Assembly: GCA_949775045.1 (NCBI GenBank)
Contig: OX459110.1
Span: 541,501-605,500 of the forward strand
Direction of reading: 5' to 3'
DNA from: Metridium senile
Lineage: Eukaryota > Cnidaria > Anthozoa > Actiniaria > Metridiidae
DNA: 64,000 nucleotides
Program-made: the position numbers and the translations under genes
The notes under the pieces: model-generated
Database searches by the model: none
Seen by the model: only the letters and a program-made list of their open reading frames with translations
What the model was told of the DNA's origin: nothing
Shown here: positions 21,101 to 34,540 of the stretch, one piece after another
Layout of the letters: every line of letters begins with the position of its first letter
Position numbering within the stretch: the first letter of the stretch is position 1

Positions 21101-23926
21101 CTGTGTGGTGGCAACACTTGGCCAATGTCGCCTAATGTAGCACAATGTCGCACTGTGTGGTGGCGACGGTTGGCCAATGTCGCCTAATGTAGCACAATGT
21201 CGCACTGTGTGGCGGCAACAGTTGGCCAATGCCGCCTAATGTAACACAATGCCGCACTGTGTGGTGGCGACGGTTGGCCAATTTCGCCTAATGTAGCACA
21301 ATGTCGCACTGTGTGGTGGCGACGGTTGGCCAATGTCGCCTAATGTAGCACAATGTCGCACTGTGTGGTGGCGACGGTTGGCCAATGTCGCCTAATGTAG
21401 CACAATGTCGCACTGTGTGGTGGCGACGGTTGGCCAATGTCGCCTAATGTAGCACAATGTTGCACTGTGTGGTGGCGACGGTTGGCCAATGTCGCCTAAT
21501 GTAGCACAATGTCGCACTGTGTGGTGGCGACGGTGGACCTGCAGCAGGCTTAGAAATGATATGGTTTGGATATATGGATATCGTAGTGCATTTATACTGC
21601 ATGATGAACAACTAACTACCTATAGACGCGCCGAACAACACTGTGTGGGAATTGGCTGCTTCAAATTGAGGCGTCTGTTTCGTATCCCATCCTCGTAACT
21701 TGAATTCACGCTTGATTAGTCTGATAATTACAAAACAAATATGTTGCTTAGAGAACGACCATTACATATTTGATGGGGGAGACAGACAAACAGACAGACA
21801 GACTGGCGGGAACTTGGACTGATGGACAGAAGGAAAACAGAAAGACAGACACGTGCACTTAGACAGACACTTGGACTGATTACAGACAGACAGACAGACA
21901 CAATATAACACGTGGCAAGCAAGTTGTTTGTTGATAGTTCATAGGTTGACAGCAATCCCACGTGACTAGTTCATACCTAAAGAAAGATTCATAGGAGATA
22001 CTTCCAGGAGACTCCAAGTCGTGAAGGACTTTTACCATGGCCATCGTCATGCGTCCTCCCCTGTCAACCTCCTCAAGGGCCACCTGGACTGTGGTACATG
22101 CTGCGAAGTAGAAGAAGCGATCCTTGTCATCAGGGGTCCAGCCCCCTCGGTTCTTTTTTGTGCGGGTGGTAGGCTTTGACGGTTGCTCACCAGGCCCTCG
22201 AGATAAAACCACCTGGAGATGTGCATTACGGGAATAATAAGTATCACTGACTGACTGACTGACTGACTGACTGACTGACTGACTGACTGACTGACTGACT
22301 GACCGACCGACCGACCGACCGACCGACCGACCGACTGACTGACTGACTGACTGACTGACTGACTGACTGACTGACTGACTGACTCATATCAAACTTATTG
22401 CCTACAAATTTGAGCATTTGCTCTAACTAGGATCCAGGCTGCCGCGGGCAACTGATATCGATACTGCGCTTTTTACTAACAGGAGTACCTGTCTTGGCTT
22501 TAGATCAATTTCGTTGAACTCAAGGACGCGATACAACTGACCAGAATGACAGCAGTCAAATATCATGGTGACCCTTGCAATCTTCTTGGATAGTCTGTTC
22601 AAACAAGGTAGTAAATCTTGCCCAGTAATGCATTTCTCCTCTTGTGGTCTCTGTGATGACAAAAAACAAACGAGCGTGTCAATCGAATAAGCAACACAAT
22701 TGTGTGAAAACACGTCGCCTCGTTAGTTTCTCTGCAGTTAGATAAAACGCAGCTGAGGGTATCAAGTCAAAATAGAGTTGACTCTCTCGTAAGCGACTAC
22801 CCTCGAACCAGGAGAAAGTGGCACGCGCACTAACCAACTGTGCCATCCTTGCTTCTGAGCTTACCTTTATTGGCCAACTTGTTATCGTAGGAAGAAGCCC
22901 CTCATCTTGCGAGTCTTTTAGATATACACCATGACCAGAATAATAGATAAACACAACATCGCCCAGATCACATTCCAAGTCATTTAGGACGTTGAGGATA
23001 TGGTCCTTCTTCGCATTATCATCTTGTAATATCTAGAAAATGCATCATTCAGTATGATAAATAATATCACGATAAACACAGCGGTCAAACGACTACGCAT
23101 GCGCGAGAAAAACAAGTAAAATGATCCAGCACACGGTTATGACATTCGTAGGCAGTAGACGTCTTTCATCACTTTTTCCACAAAATGTACAAAATATAAA
23201 CAAAATGCAAAAGTGTAAATTAATGGTAGCTTTACAATATAACAAAGGTCAATTTGTACACGAAAATTCAAGCTTATATATTCAGGGAATTTCTTACAAA
23301 TCGACTTCGAACACTGTCAGTCTGAATTTCCTAAGGTTTACAATGGCAACTTTACCGCATGCGCAGTGTCGTTTGAACGCTGTTTTTGGTATATATAATA
23401 GTTAGACAATGCTTTCCAGTAACATATCGTGTAAATTCACCAGTCACTTGTATTTTCTTGTATGCACACGAGCCTTGAGACGAGTATGATACATGCAATG
23501 AAAATACAATTGACGAGTGGGATATTCAGGGTATGTAAGAAAACATTGTATAACTATTCTATCCCACATCCTATAAAATAAAGAGAACCCGCAATGTCTC
23601 ATGGGAAGAGGCAGTTGAATACCACCAAATACAATGGCTTTCAAGCATTCTGATTGGCTGTATTTTATATGATGTGGGATAAAAGGGATATATAAAAATA
23701 GAATAGAATATGTAACATACCCGCTAAAAAAGTTAAGTTATTTCAATGACATATAGAAATGATTCTTTTAGTATACCGTGATATTTCTTTCTTCAAATGC
23801 AAACTTGTTCAGTAAGATATTCTTCACGTTTGTTATATCTTTGCTTGTTCCAGACAGCCAGTGTTTCTCTGGTAATTTAGCATATGACGGTTGAATCAAC
23901 ACTGCTCTTCTTGTTAGTGACGTCAT
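16589..23926 (-). CDS. Caspase-fold (C14, metacaspase-like) protein, copy 2, 11 exons, 687 aa
   Basis: Exons in transcript order: 23777-23926, 22865-23032, 22489-22650, 21977-22212, 21620-21720, 19901-20154, 19607-19788, 18884-19158, 18138-18322, 17382-17612, 16589-16708. They total 2064 nt with no internal stop. The catalytic His84 (YYSGHG) and Cys140 (DCCHSG) are both present. Against copy 1, exon 4 has one more codon (EEVDRGGRMTMAMVK), exon 8 lacks the 18-bp insertion and exon 11 has the extra Asn-Lys. Against copy 3 I count two residue differences: Ile for Met after SKK in exon 3, and Thr for Ile after PNMG in exon 10. The exon 3 donor here is GTACTC rather than GTAACC. The tiny exon 5 (33 codons plus two split codons) is required to keep frame between exons 4 and 6. 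The gene looks functional. Confidence 0.9.
16960..17350. repeat. 34-bp minisatellite, intron 10 copy 2 (~11 units)
   Basis: Unit caaaatatgatgatactaat + gatgatactgatgr. It is preceded by a (GAT)n-like tract from 16780. It runs to 30 bp from the exon 10 donor. Confidence 0.92.
17660..18058 (-). mobile_element. LINE reverse-transcriptase 3' fragment (CR1/L2-like), copy 2
   Basis: On the minus strand, broken frames read LIYKALVQPYFDYWVNCG, KLQKLQNRAARVL, FASGVVLWN and AVPLPRTNY-type motifs, which are diagnostic of the C-terminal end of non-LTR retrotransposon reverse transcriptases. Stops and frameshifts show it is dead. It lies in intron 9 and is shared with copies 3 and 4. Confidence 0.8.
18061..18104. 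repeat. Poly-C run of ~44 followed by (CA)n
   Basis: Uninterrupted C tract, then acacacac, 34 bp from the exon 9 donor. The length differs between copies (about 32 in copy 3, 24 in copy 4) and may be inaccurate in the assembly. Confidence 0.9.
18679..18868. mobile_element. Pogo/Tigger-type MITE in intron 8 (copy 2)
   Basis: CAGTGTAACCCCGTTA ... GGTGTTCCACTG with TA on both sides. Orthologous to the insertion at 6985 and slightly longer because aaaggggtggccgtatt is partly duplicated inside. Confidence 0.85.
19360..19600. repeat. (ATC)n microsatellite, intron 7 copy 2
   Basis: Imperfect atc/acc repeat ending next to the exon 7 donor. Confidence 0.88.
20460..21532. repeat. 52-bp minisatellite, intron 5, ~21 units (copy 2)
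   Basis: Units alternate between two main variants, one with gtcgcac and ggcgacggtt and one with gccgcac and ggcaacagtt, giving local higher-order order. The short frames with His-Cys-Ala-Thr-Leu periodicity are artefacts. Confidence 0.94.
22246..22384. repeat. (ACTG)n with an internal (ACCG)n block, intron 3 copy 2
   Basis: The array switches to about eight gacc units at 22302-22334 and back again, so a single-base variant spread by unit duplication. Confidence 0.94.
22801..22856 (-). mobile_element. tRNA-like (SINE head) sequence in intron 2, copy 2
   Basis: On the minus strand TGGCACAGTTGG matches the A-box consensus and GGTTCGAGG the B-box of a polymerase III promoter, 24 nt apart. No acceptor stem or full cloverleaf is evident, so it is a tRNA-derived fragment. 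It starts about 8 bp from the exon 2 donor; copy 3 has it at 35045-35100 and copies 1 and 4 do not. Confidence 0.5.
23560..23681. mobile_element. Foldback MITE in intron 1 (copy 2)
   Basis: tatcccacatcctataaaat with the complementary right end attttatatgatgtgggat; same site as in copy 1. Confidence 0.72.
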
Positions 23927-26900
23927 CTAGAATGGAGCATGCAACAACAAGAATTGTTATACATTGTATTCACTATCTAGAATCTGATTGGCTAAGAGCC
24001 TTAAAATTCATAGATCCACTATCCATTGTGTTCTATCTTATCTGAATATACTGCACGAATATACATAGATTGCTGAAAACTTTATAAGTCTGTCTTGGAA
24101 TTTATGTATTCTTATAAGAGTACGTTAGGAAAAAACAGTAAATGCGGCAAATCTTTCTGAAATCTACGATGTTTGTCGGACATTCTAATATATTCCAGTG
24201 GGAATACTGCGCAATTGTTTCATGTTCACTCAAGCAAATTGTGGATCTATGAATTGCTTTCACAATGAGACAACCTAAGTACCGATTAGTGACTAGACTA
24301 ATCTGTAGGTTGTGCCTGCAATGCATTATTATTGCACTATTTAGAGAGGGGGCAAAAGAGCGCACCGTCGGCTTCCTGGGAGACCAGCTTACAGCTGCTT
24401 ACTGCTTATAGCTGAGGGAACTACCGACGCTAAATAATAGTACTTTTCTTTTTTGTTTTATTGGCCAAAATATTAATTTATATTGTCCACTTTTGTTGTT
24501 TTCTTGCTCAAAAAAAAAATTGCTTTCAAAACATGTAGTTGGTTAAGTATCTCTAAAACAAAGTACTGATCATAAAACAATTATTGAATTCGATTTTGTG
24601 ATATTAGAATAATCCAGGTCACGACATTTGTGTAATCAGCCGGATCGTCCTCAGTCCACGGCTGATTCCACTTAATTGCTTCGTCCATAAATTATTATTG
24701 ATATCACAAAACCTCATCCAATTATCGCCGGTTTAGAATGTGAATTTGCACTTGTAAACAACTAACAAACATCTAGACTAGTTCTTTCAAACTTACCAAA
24801 CTTTTTCAAGATTAGAGTAAATCTCGCCGGGAAATTTCAAGCTATAATTTATGCAAATCAGTCCAGTTGTACAACACTCGTAAAGATCATGATTACAAAT
24901 GCCAAACATACAAAATGCTTCTCGAAACTACTCTAAAAGCGCCACTTCTCAGACACACTCTAGCACACAGAGCAGACTGTGAAGCACAGGTATAGCCCAA
25001 GCTTATGTTAGTGTTGATTTACTAATTCTGACTGATACGAATGCCGTTGAAGCTTCGTTTTTTTTGCCGTACAATTTAATGAAATTCAATAAAATTCTTA
25101 TAGCGTCTTCTTGTTGTTCTTTATAATCCTTTCACTTAATTTCAGTTGATTTCGTTTAAGTATAGATAGTTTCTCCCTGCCTTTCGCAAGACTTTCGGCA
25201 AACACTTGTAGTTCTGCTACATTTCATAGAGTACGATTCAAACATTGCTTATTGAAGCGGCCTGTAATAAGCCAAATGTATAGAAGAGGGGAAAGAAAAC
25301 CCTCAGTCTTCAAGTATGAGAAATGTCTTACGTACTGACATGAATTTATGAGGAATTACAACATTTGTGAGAGGCAGTCTCTGTAAAAGCGAACAGAAAA
25401 TGTTGTACAAATGTTGTAATTTCTTCGATTCATGCATACTTAACTGTTCGCTTTTACAGAGAGAATGACTTTAACAAATGTTGTAATTTCTTCATACTTA
25501 ACTCACAAAGTTATTTCGGGTCACAAGACAAGTATTCGAAAGCTTATTAGTTTAGGGAAATAGAAGCGGGAAAAGAAAACCCTTAGTGTAGGCGATAATA
25601 CTCTTAAATGTTATTGTTATGGCCGGCATCTTAATTCCCGTCAGCTGTCTATTAACATGAATTTCTGAGAGATCACAACACAAGGGTCCACAAGGAAGTT
25701 TTTTACTAACGTGTTCCTACACTATTCGTAAACTACCAATTTATAGCGCTGTAAACAGCAACAAAACATTTCAAAAACGATCGAAGTAATTTCTCTAAAA
25801 TTCAACGTAAAAACGGCTTCAACATTTGCTTCAAAATCCGTTTGATTTTGTTGAATGGATTACAAGATTGTTGAAACATGTTGAATCGATGTTGAATTGA
25901 TATTGTAAGAGTTTAAAAGCGATTAAACATTGCCATTCATCAAAATCGTACGGTTGTTGAAGCAAATGTTGAAACCGTTTGCTCGGGCCCTATATATGCT
26001 AAATTTACTTCAGACATCAGTTAGACAATAAATATAACAGAGCAGTGTTCTAGTATAGTAATAATGGCTTACTCCTATAGTCAGTACTTATAGTCGTATT
26101 TTAGTATGGTATTATACACTTACCTTAATTCAAGGGCAAACAAGATTGTTATAGTAGAGATTCGACTAGCTTACTAACATCAGTTTTTTATGGAATAACA
26201 ACAAATTGAAAAGATGTTTAGTTTGCCAATCGCGTGTGACGCTTCCTCAAACAGAGCTTTTGTTTTTGGGATCAAAAGGCAGTGTTTTCAAAGGCACATG
26301 CATGAATTCTGTCATATTTCATGCGTAACTGGAAGAAAGACGTTTACGGCCTCATAAAATGCACTCAAAAGTTGTTTTGGACATGACCGCATGTCTTGCA
26401 ATGTTTTTCTTTCAAGTGTTCATTTTAAGAGAGAAACGAACTTCTTTTAAGGCATGACAAGGAAAAATGCGCAAAACAAATATAGTTTTCTTTTATATCA
26501 GCACGTGACGTGTAAAATAATGCCCATAATGGAAGAAAAAAGAATGGCGCGTTATAAGTAGAAGATTATTTGGAATAATGGGTAGAACAGCATGGCAGCT
26601 CCATAAATGTTCAAGGCGAACAGGTAATAGAATTTCCGAGAGTAGACTGGGAAAGAACAAGCCGGGAATGACAAATGTGTTGGCGCGGCATGTCCAGCAT
26701 GAAAAAAGACTGTTCTAGAACATTAACATGGCAAATGTGGACATGCCCAGCATGAAAAATCACAATAGTTCTAGAATTAAGGAGGTGGACTAGAAAGGGA
26801 TAACCTCTTTCACCTCCTTTCACAATTTTTCATGTATTTATATTGTGTATGTTATTATTTTTTTTCCGTGTGCGTGTGATGAATTGTACTCAGCCTCATC

Positions 26901-27248
26901 CAATAATTTCTTATTATTGAACAGGGAAGGGTTTTCAAAAGGGTTTCGCATCGCGAAGAGACAACGTTCAGTAAATAAATAAAAACCTTTTTTAGTAAAT
27001 TAACAGTGTTTATTATTTTTTTTTTTTGAATAACAATGAGTACATTAAAATCCGATATGAAGAAAAAATTATTCAACCTTCACAAATATTAAAATTGCAA
27101 AATTGCTCAACTTTGCTTAAAAAAATTAAAATTACATAAAAATATAAATTGAATTGTTAAATACTTATCATTAAATCATTAAGCCTATAAAATGTCGTAG
27201 TTAACTGACCGCTGTTAGTACTGATACGATGTAATGGCCCGGGCAAAC
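23927..27248. other. Intergenic spacer 2 (between gene copies 2 and 3)
   Basis: Nearly identical to spacer 1 over its whole length and with no recognisable gene. It contains the MITE at 25812-25990. A notable difference is a longer T run near 27015 and tgaataacaatgag in place of agtac-flanking sequence. Confidence 0.8.
25812..25990. mobile_element. AACGGCTTCAACATTTGC-end MITE, spacer 2
   Basis: 179 bp, the same length and nearly the same sequence as at 14480-14658. Confidence 0.75.
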
Positions 27249-27510
27249 ATACACCTATTTCAATTAACGTTGTCCATCTGGAATGGTTGATCTGAGACCG
27301 ATAGGAATTGTGGGAGTTCATTAAATTTCAAATACATTGTTTTAATCACACTTGAATAGTGCTGAATTACAGATAACAGTATTTCAGAAGTAAACATTAA
27401 TATTCAAGCGTGATTATAATAGTGTATTTGCAGTTTAACGAGCTCCCACAATTCCTATCGGTCTCAGATCAACCATTCCAGATGGACAACGTTAATTAAA
27501 ATAGGTGTAT
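27249..27510. mobile_element. 262-bp foldback element at unit junction 2/3
   Basis: Ends atacacctattt / aaataggtgtat; same length and same position within the split MITE as at junction 1/2. Confidence 0.8.
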
Positions 27511-27934
27511 ACCTTCTGTGCTTCAACATTCGTTCAATTTTGTTGAATGACAATGTTTTTAAAAACGCATTTAATTAAACTCTTTCAATATCAATTCAAC
27601 AGCGATTCAACACGTTTCAACAATGTTAAAAGGCTGGGAACGGCTTCAACCGTTTGAAACCGTTTGCCCAGGCCTTAAAAATTACAGAAATGATAAATAC
27701 ATCCAGTTGTTTCTAAGAATAAAAGACTTCTTGTTAAGCAATACAGAATAAATATCCCTGATGACAAAGTCATATGAAGACTTAATATACAGAACATATT
27801 TCTTTGACTGAAAAGTTTAGTGCCGTGTGCGTGCTTTGACTACGTTACGTAATCTATAAAATGACTCTTATTGGAGTTAATATGTCACGTGATAACTAGG
27901 GTGAATCACGTGAACAGCACGTGGTTTGTTTAGC

Positions 27935-30339
27935 TTACTTCACGACTACAATGTCGACTTTCTCGATGAGATACTTGATATCCGCCTGGGTTTTTACGGC
28001 TTTTACACATCTTTTGTTGAGGGCCAAAAACTGAGCCAAGTCACCTAATGGAGTCTGCAGCATATAAACAAAGAAATACACATGATATGAATCAACTGAT
28101 GAAATAATGGTGATGGTAATGGTGGAGATATATAGTGATGATGATTAGTAATTGTGGTAATTATAGTGGCTATGATGATGATGATGACGATAATACTGAT
28201 GATGATGATGATGATGATAATACTGATGATGATGATGATAATGGTGTCGATCGTAATGATAATGATTGTAGTGGTGCTAGTGGATGATGTCAGATTATAA
28301 TAATGATGATACTCATGGCAAAATGTGATGAAACTAATGATGATACTGATGACAAAATATGATGATACTAATGATGATACTGATGGCAAAATGTGATGAT
28401 ACTAATTATGATACTGATGACAAAATGTGATGATACTAATGATGATACTGATGACAAAATATGATGATACTAATGATGATAGTGATGGCAACATATGATG
28501 ATACTAATGATGATACTAATGGCAAAATATGATGATACTAATGATGATACTGATGACAAAATATGATGATACTAATGATTATACTGATGGCAAAATATGA
28601 TGATACTAATGATGATACTGATGACAAAATATGATGATACTGATGACAAAATATGATGATACTAATGATGATACTGATGACAAAATATGATGATACTAAT
28701 GATGATACTGATGGCAAAATATGATGATACTTATGATGATACTGATGGCAAAATATGATGATACTAATGATGATACTGATGGCAAAATATGATGATACTA
28801 ATGATGATACTGATGGCAAACTATGATGATACTAATGATGATACTGATGGCAAAATATGATGATACTAATGATAATACTGATGACAAAATATGATGATAC
28901 TGATGACAAAATATGATGATACTAATGATGATACTGATGACAAAATATGATGATACTAATGATGATACTGATGACAAAATATGATGATACTAATGATGAT
29001 ACTGATGACAAAATGTGATGATACTAATGATGATACTGATGACAAAATATGATGATACTAATGATGATACTGATGACAAAATATGATGATACTAATGATG
29101 ATACTGATGACAAAATATGATGATACTAATGATGATACTGATGGCAAAATATGATGATACTAATGATGATGCTGATGACAAAATATGATGATACTAATGA
29201 TGATACTGATGGCAAAATATGATGATACTAATGATGATGCTGATGACAAAATATGATGATACTAATGATGATACTGATGACAAAATATAATGATAATAAT
29301 GATGATACTGATGGCAAAATATGATGATACTAATGATGATACTGATGACAAAATATGATGATACTAATGATGATACTGATGACAAAATATGATGATACTA
29401 ATGATGATACTGATGGCAAAATATGATGATACTAATGATGATACTGATGACAAAATATGATGATACTAATGATGATACTGATGGCAAAATATGATGATAC
29501 TAATGATGATACTGATGGCAAAATATGATGATACTAATGATGATACTGATGACAAAATATGATGATACTAATGATGATACTGATGACAAAATATGATGAT
29601 ACTAATGATGATACTGATGACAATCGTGGGAAATAATGATAATTGTATTGCCTACCGAAGCCTCCCCCCTTGGCATTAGGTCCGGGTCGGTCTCAATACA
29701 TGACTGTAAAAGTGGCCCATAATCCACGGCCTCACTGGATGCGTACAATACAAGTTTATTGATGCCCATGTTAGGCTCATCTTTGGATAGATCTGGTTCC
29801 GACATGGCTCGTAGAGAGTGTTTTGGTATAAAAACACGGAATATGTCTTCCTTTGTATCCCCGCCTCTCAACTCGACCGTGCGTCCCTGGAAACAACAGT
29901 GTAAAATATCTTTACAAATAGCCTATAATGTAGTTTATGGAATCCCTGTTCCATAAGACGACACCACTAGCGAAACGTATTCTTGCAATAGTTGGTGCGC
30001 GGCAAAGGAACAGCTAGTTTATCTTCGGTGTTACTTATATGTGCTAGGGTCACTCCTGCTAACACATTTAGAGCTAAGATATTCAGGAGTGAAACCATGC
30101 AATGATTTGAACACTAGGATGGCTTTTTGTATCTCTCGTCGTTGAACAAAGTTAGCCAAACTAGATCTTTAATTAAATCTTCAACATTAGTATCAACACT
30201 CTTGCTGCGCGATTTTGAAGCTTTTGTAATTTTTATATAACATTTTTACCACAATTGACCCAGTAGTCAAAATAGGGTTGCACCAATGCTTTATAGATCA
30301 GATGCAATGTGGTTGACAGAGCAAAGGGTCTAAGCCGCC

Positions 30340-30386
<47 letters not shown>

Positions 30387-33300
30387 GTACACAATTTAAT
30401 TACCTTCTTGAGTGGATACAGTTCTTTGATTGCCCCGTCAAATTGGTACAACATGATACAAATATGGAGGGTGTCATCTTTTTTGGTATTGTTGTTGGAA
30501 ATCTGGAATACAAAGGCATCTCCACTTTCATCCACAAGTCTGTTATTGTTCTCAGAATGAGCCTTGAAAGTTGGACATCCATCAACAACTACAGAAAAGT
30601 ACAATAAGTTAAGAATTAAAATATAATTTGTCGTAATTGAGATGATATATAGTTTAAAACTAATTGCAAGAATTTTGTCCTAGCTTTAATTAATTTATAG
30701 ACAAAAGAAGATCACCCAAGCTGAACTCTTTCTTGAAGAAATGGTTTAGCGTGAGTGATCTTATTTTGTCTTTTAATTAATTCCTTTCCCAATAAATTAC
30801 AAAAATCAGGACAACGTTCTTGCAATTAGGTGTATGCCTATTTCAGTGAATTCGCTCAGATGACCTTTTAGGGGTTGATCGACATGAATCCCCCCTCCCT
30901 GGGCGATCACCCCTACCACTGGAACAAAGAGAATCCTTTAGGTACAGTGTAACCCCGTTAATCCGGCTACCGAAGGGACAGCCCAAAGTGGCCGTATTAA
31001 AGGGGTGGCCGTATTAAGCGGGTAAATTTATAGAACATGCATGTATGGGCATGCATTACGTCGGGACCTGAAAAACTGGTCGCAATAACGGGGTGGCCGT
31101 ATTAAGCAGGTGGCCATAAGGCGGTGTTCCACTGTAGCTTGATACTAACCGTCGTTGATGTTGATGCCATCCTTAATACCTTCCAATGCTCTTGCGTCCC
31201 TGCTACATTTGTTATAACCTTTTACTTTTTCAGATTTAAAAACTTTCAGAGAAACATTGTTAAGCAGGTCTTCTTCACTTGAAGGGGTTTGTGCTCTCTC
31301 GAGAGAGATGTGGTATCTCAAATGACGGCTTAGATTACTGGCCATCATGTTTTCACGACCTTCGACAGCACCGATTGGTGGTACAATCACCATGTCTCTT
31401 TGACGAGCCACCCAGTAGGATTTACTGTAAAAGAATAGGTCAACGTATAGTGATGAAGTTTGTTATGGTTTTGCCAAATAACAATTATTATTAGAACAAA
31501 GAAAATTACAAAAAATCTATTGTAATAATGTTTGGCAAATTAGCATCACAATACCAACACTTGTAAACACTACGCTTAACTCTGGTTATAACAACTATCC
31601 CTGCACCGTCGCCACTATATATATCATCAGTATTATCCTCACTATCATTACTATCACCATCATTATCATAAACATCATCATCACTATTACAATCATCATT
31701 ACCCTGAATATAGTAGCCATTATCATCATCATCATCACCATTATTATCTTCACTATTTTAACCACCACCATCATTACCACCATCATTACCACCACCATCA
31801 TTGTCGTCATACATCATCATCATCTTAGCTTTATCATCAACAATAGATAACATCATCACCAATATCATAATCATCATCACCATTATTACCATCATTATAA
31901 TCACCATGGTCACCACCATCATCTCTTAGTCTTACCCTTTAATGTCCTCACATGTGATGGTGATCAAGTCTGCATCTGGTGTAGACGGTGGTTGACTTAA
32001 TACGTTAAACATGTTGGTAGCTTTAAGACTTTCGACAAGTTCACTTGATTCTTGTGCATTCACAAACACACAGTGCTTGATACTGTCTGGTGTATGCAGA
32101 AATGCTAAACACCCAACCTAGAATACGAATTGGACAATGAACGTCTGATAGGCAGATAAGGTGAAAACGATTCTGAATATGGACTGAATAAATGAATGAA
32201 TAAAGGATAAATTAAACAAGATTATTTACATTAATGTCGTGGTCTTTTTTCCTGTGCTCAACAAAACCCAAAGCCTGTGTGGTCTCAATATGACCTTCAT
32301 TTACATCAATGGTACCCAACCAATCCTTAGACTGCTGACCAACTTTAACGCTGTCCGCTGTAGCAGTTGTCTCGAACACCTCGTATTTTCCTGGCCTTAG
32401 GCTCTGCAAAAATCCAGCATTGAGAAGAACCTCACCTTTACTAGGGATGTCTTTGATATCGATCGCTACATCGGGTGGCGTTACTATGGTAATAAATTAC
32501 ATCATTATTCAGTATCACGTGACAGTTTTTCTTTACTACTACTACAACTGCAGAGAAAAATGTAAATTAACATTGGCGCTTTATAAGTAATTACGATAAT
32601 AAATATGTTAATGTTTGTGGAGCTATATCTAACACAAACAACTGTAGATAGATAATCACATGAATTTAGATAGCGGACTTTTCATGTAAATTAATGTGGC
32701 ATTGAGGTAGGTCACGGCCAGGGTTTGTTGTCCAATACTGGTTAGTGAGTGTATTGTAGAAATATAGTTGCTCTGATACGAGAATATATGTAGCACAATG
32801 CCGCACTGTGAGGTGGCAACAGTTGGCCAATGCCGCCTAATGTAGCACAATGTCGCACTGTGTGGTGGCAACAGTTGGCCAATGCCGCCTAATGTAACAC
32901 AATGCCGCACTGTGTGGTGGCGACGGTTAGCCAATGTCGCCTAATGTAGCACAATGTCGCACTGTGTGGTGGCAACAGTTGGCCAATGTCGCGTAATGTA
33001 GCACAATGTCGCACTGTGTGGTGGCGACGGTTGGCCAATGTCGCCTAATGTAGCACAATGTTTCACTGTGTGGTGGCGACGGCTGGCCAATGTCGCCTAA
33101 TGTAGCACAATGTCGCACTGTGTGGTGGCGACGGTTGGCCAATGTCGCCTAATGTAGCACAATGTCGCACGATGTGGTGGCAACAGTTGGCCAATGCCGC
33201 CTAATGTAACACAATGCCGCACTGTGTGGTGGCGACGGTTGGCCAATGTCGCCTAAGGTAGCACAATGTCGCACTGTGTGGTGGCAACAGTTGGCCAATG

Positions 33301-34497
33301 TCGCCTAAGGTAGCACAATGTCGCACTGTGTGGTGGCAACACTTGGCCAATGTCGCCTAATGTAGCACAATGTCGCACTGTGTGGCGGCAACAGTTGGCC
33401 AATGCCGCCTAATGTAACACAATGCCGCACTGTGTGGTGGCGACGGTTGGCCAATTTCGCCTAATGTAGCACAATGTCGCACTGTGTGGTGGCGACGGTT
33501 GGCCAATGTCGCCTAATGTAGCACAATGTCGCACTGTGTGGTGGCGACGGTTGGCCAATGTCGCCTAATGTAGCACAATGTCGCACTGTGTGGTGGCGAC
33601 GGTTGGCCAATGTCGCCTAATGTAGCACAATGTTGCACTGTGTGGTGGCGACGGTTGGCCAATGTCGCCTAATGTAGCACAATGTCGCACTGTGTGGTGG
33701 CGACGGTTGGCCAATGTCGCCTAATGTAGCACAATGTCGGACTGTTTGGTGGCGACGGTGGACCTGCAGCAGGCTTAGAAATGATATGGTTTGGATATAT
33801 GGATATCGTAGTGCATTTATACTGCATGATGAACAACTAACTACCTATAGACGCGCCGAACAACACTGTGTGGGAATTGGCTGCTTCAAATTGAGGCGTC
33901 TGTTTCGTATCCCATCCTCGTAACTTGAATTCACGCTTGATTAGTCTGATAATTACAAAACAAATATGTTGCTTAGAAAACGACCATTACATATTTGATG
34001 GGGGAGACAGACAAACAGACAGACAGACTGGCGGGAACTTGGACTGATGGACAGAAGGAAAACAGAAAGACAGACACGTGCACTTAGACAGACACTTGGA
34101 CTGATTACAGACAGACAGACAGACAGACAGACACAATATAACACGTGGCAAGCAAGTTGTTTGTTGATAGTTCATAGGTTGACAGCAATCCCACGTGACT
34201 AGTTCATACCTAAAGAAAGATTCATAGGAGATACTTCCAGGAGACTCCAAGTCGTGAAGGACTTTTACCATGGCCATCGTCATGCGTCCTCCCCTGTCAA
34301 CCTCCTCAAGGGCCACCTGGACTGTGGTACATGCTGCGAAGTAGAAGAAGCGATCCTTGTCATCAGGGGTCCAGCCCCCTCGGTTCTTTTTTGTGCGGGT
34401 GGTAGGCTTTGACGGTTGCTCACCAGGCCCTCGAGATAAAACCACCTGGAGATGTGCATTACGGGAATAATAAGTATCACTGACTGACTGACTGACT

Positions 34498-34540
<43 letters not shown>

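Larger units (their letters stand above)
16161..27506. repeat. Tandem segmental duplication, unit 2
   Basis: 11,346 bp, the shortest complete unit, carrying gene copy 2 and spacer 2. It lacks the copy 1-specific elements of introns 7-10 and has the LINE remnant, poly-C and 34-bp array that copies 3 and 4 also have. Confidence 0.94.

Noticed and set aside
20460..21532. Regular 52-bp repeats that could be taken for a CRISPR array
   Set aside because: There are no unique spacers; whole units repeat with point variants, and the host is a eukaryote. It is an intronic minisatellite.
22801..22856. A genuine tRNA gene
   Set aside because: Only A and B boxes are present. I could not build an acceptor stem or an anticodon arm, so it is better seen as a SINE-type fragment.
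28538..29385. Hydrophobic repeat frames (SSLVSSYFxISIIIS) on the minus strand
   Set aside because: They come from the 34-bp intron 10 minisatellite. The unit length is not a multiple of three, so the frame cycles by chance.
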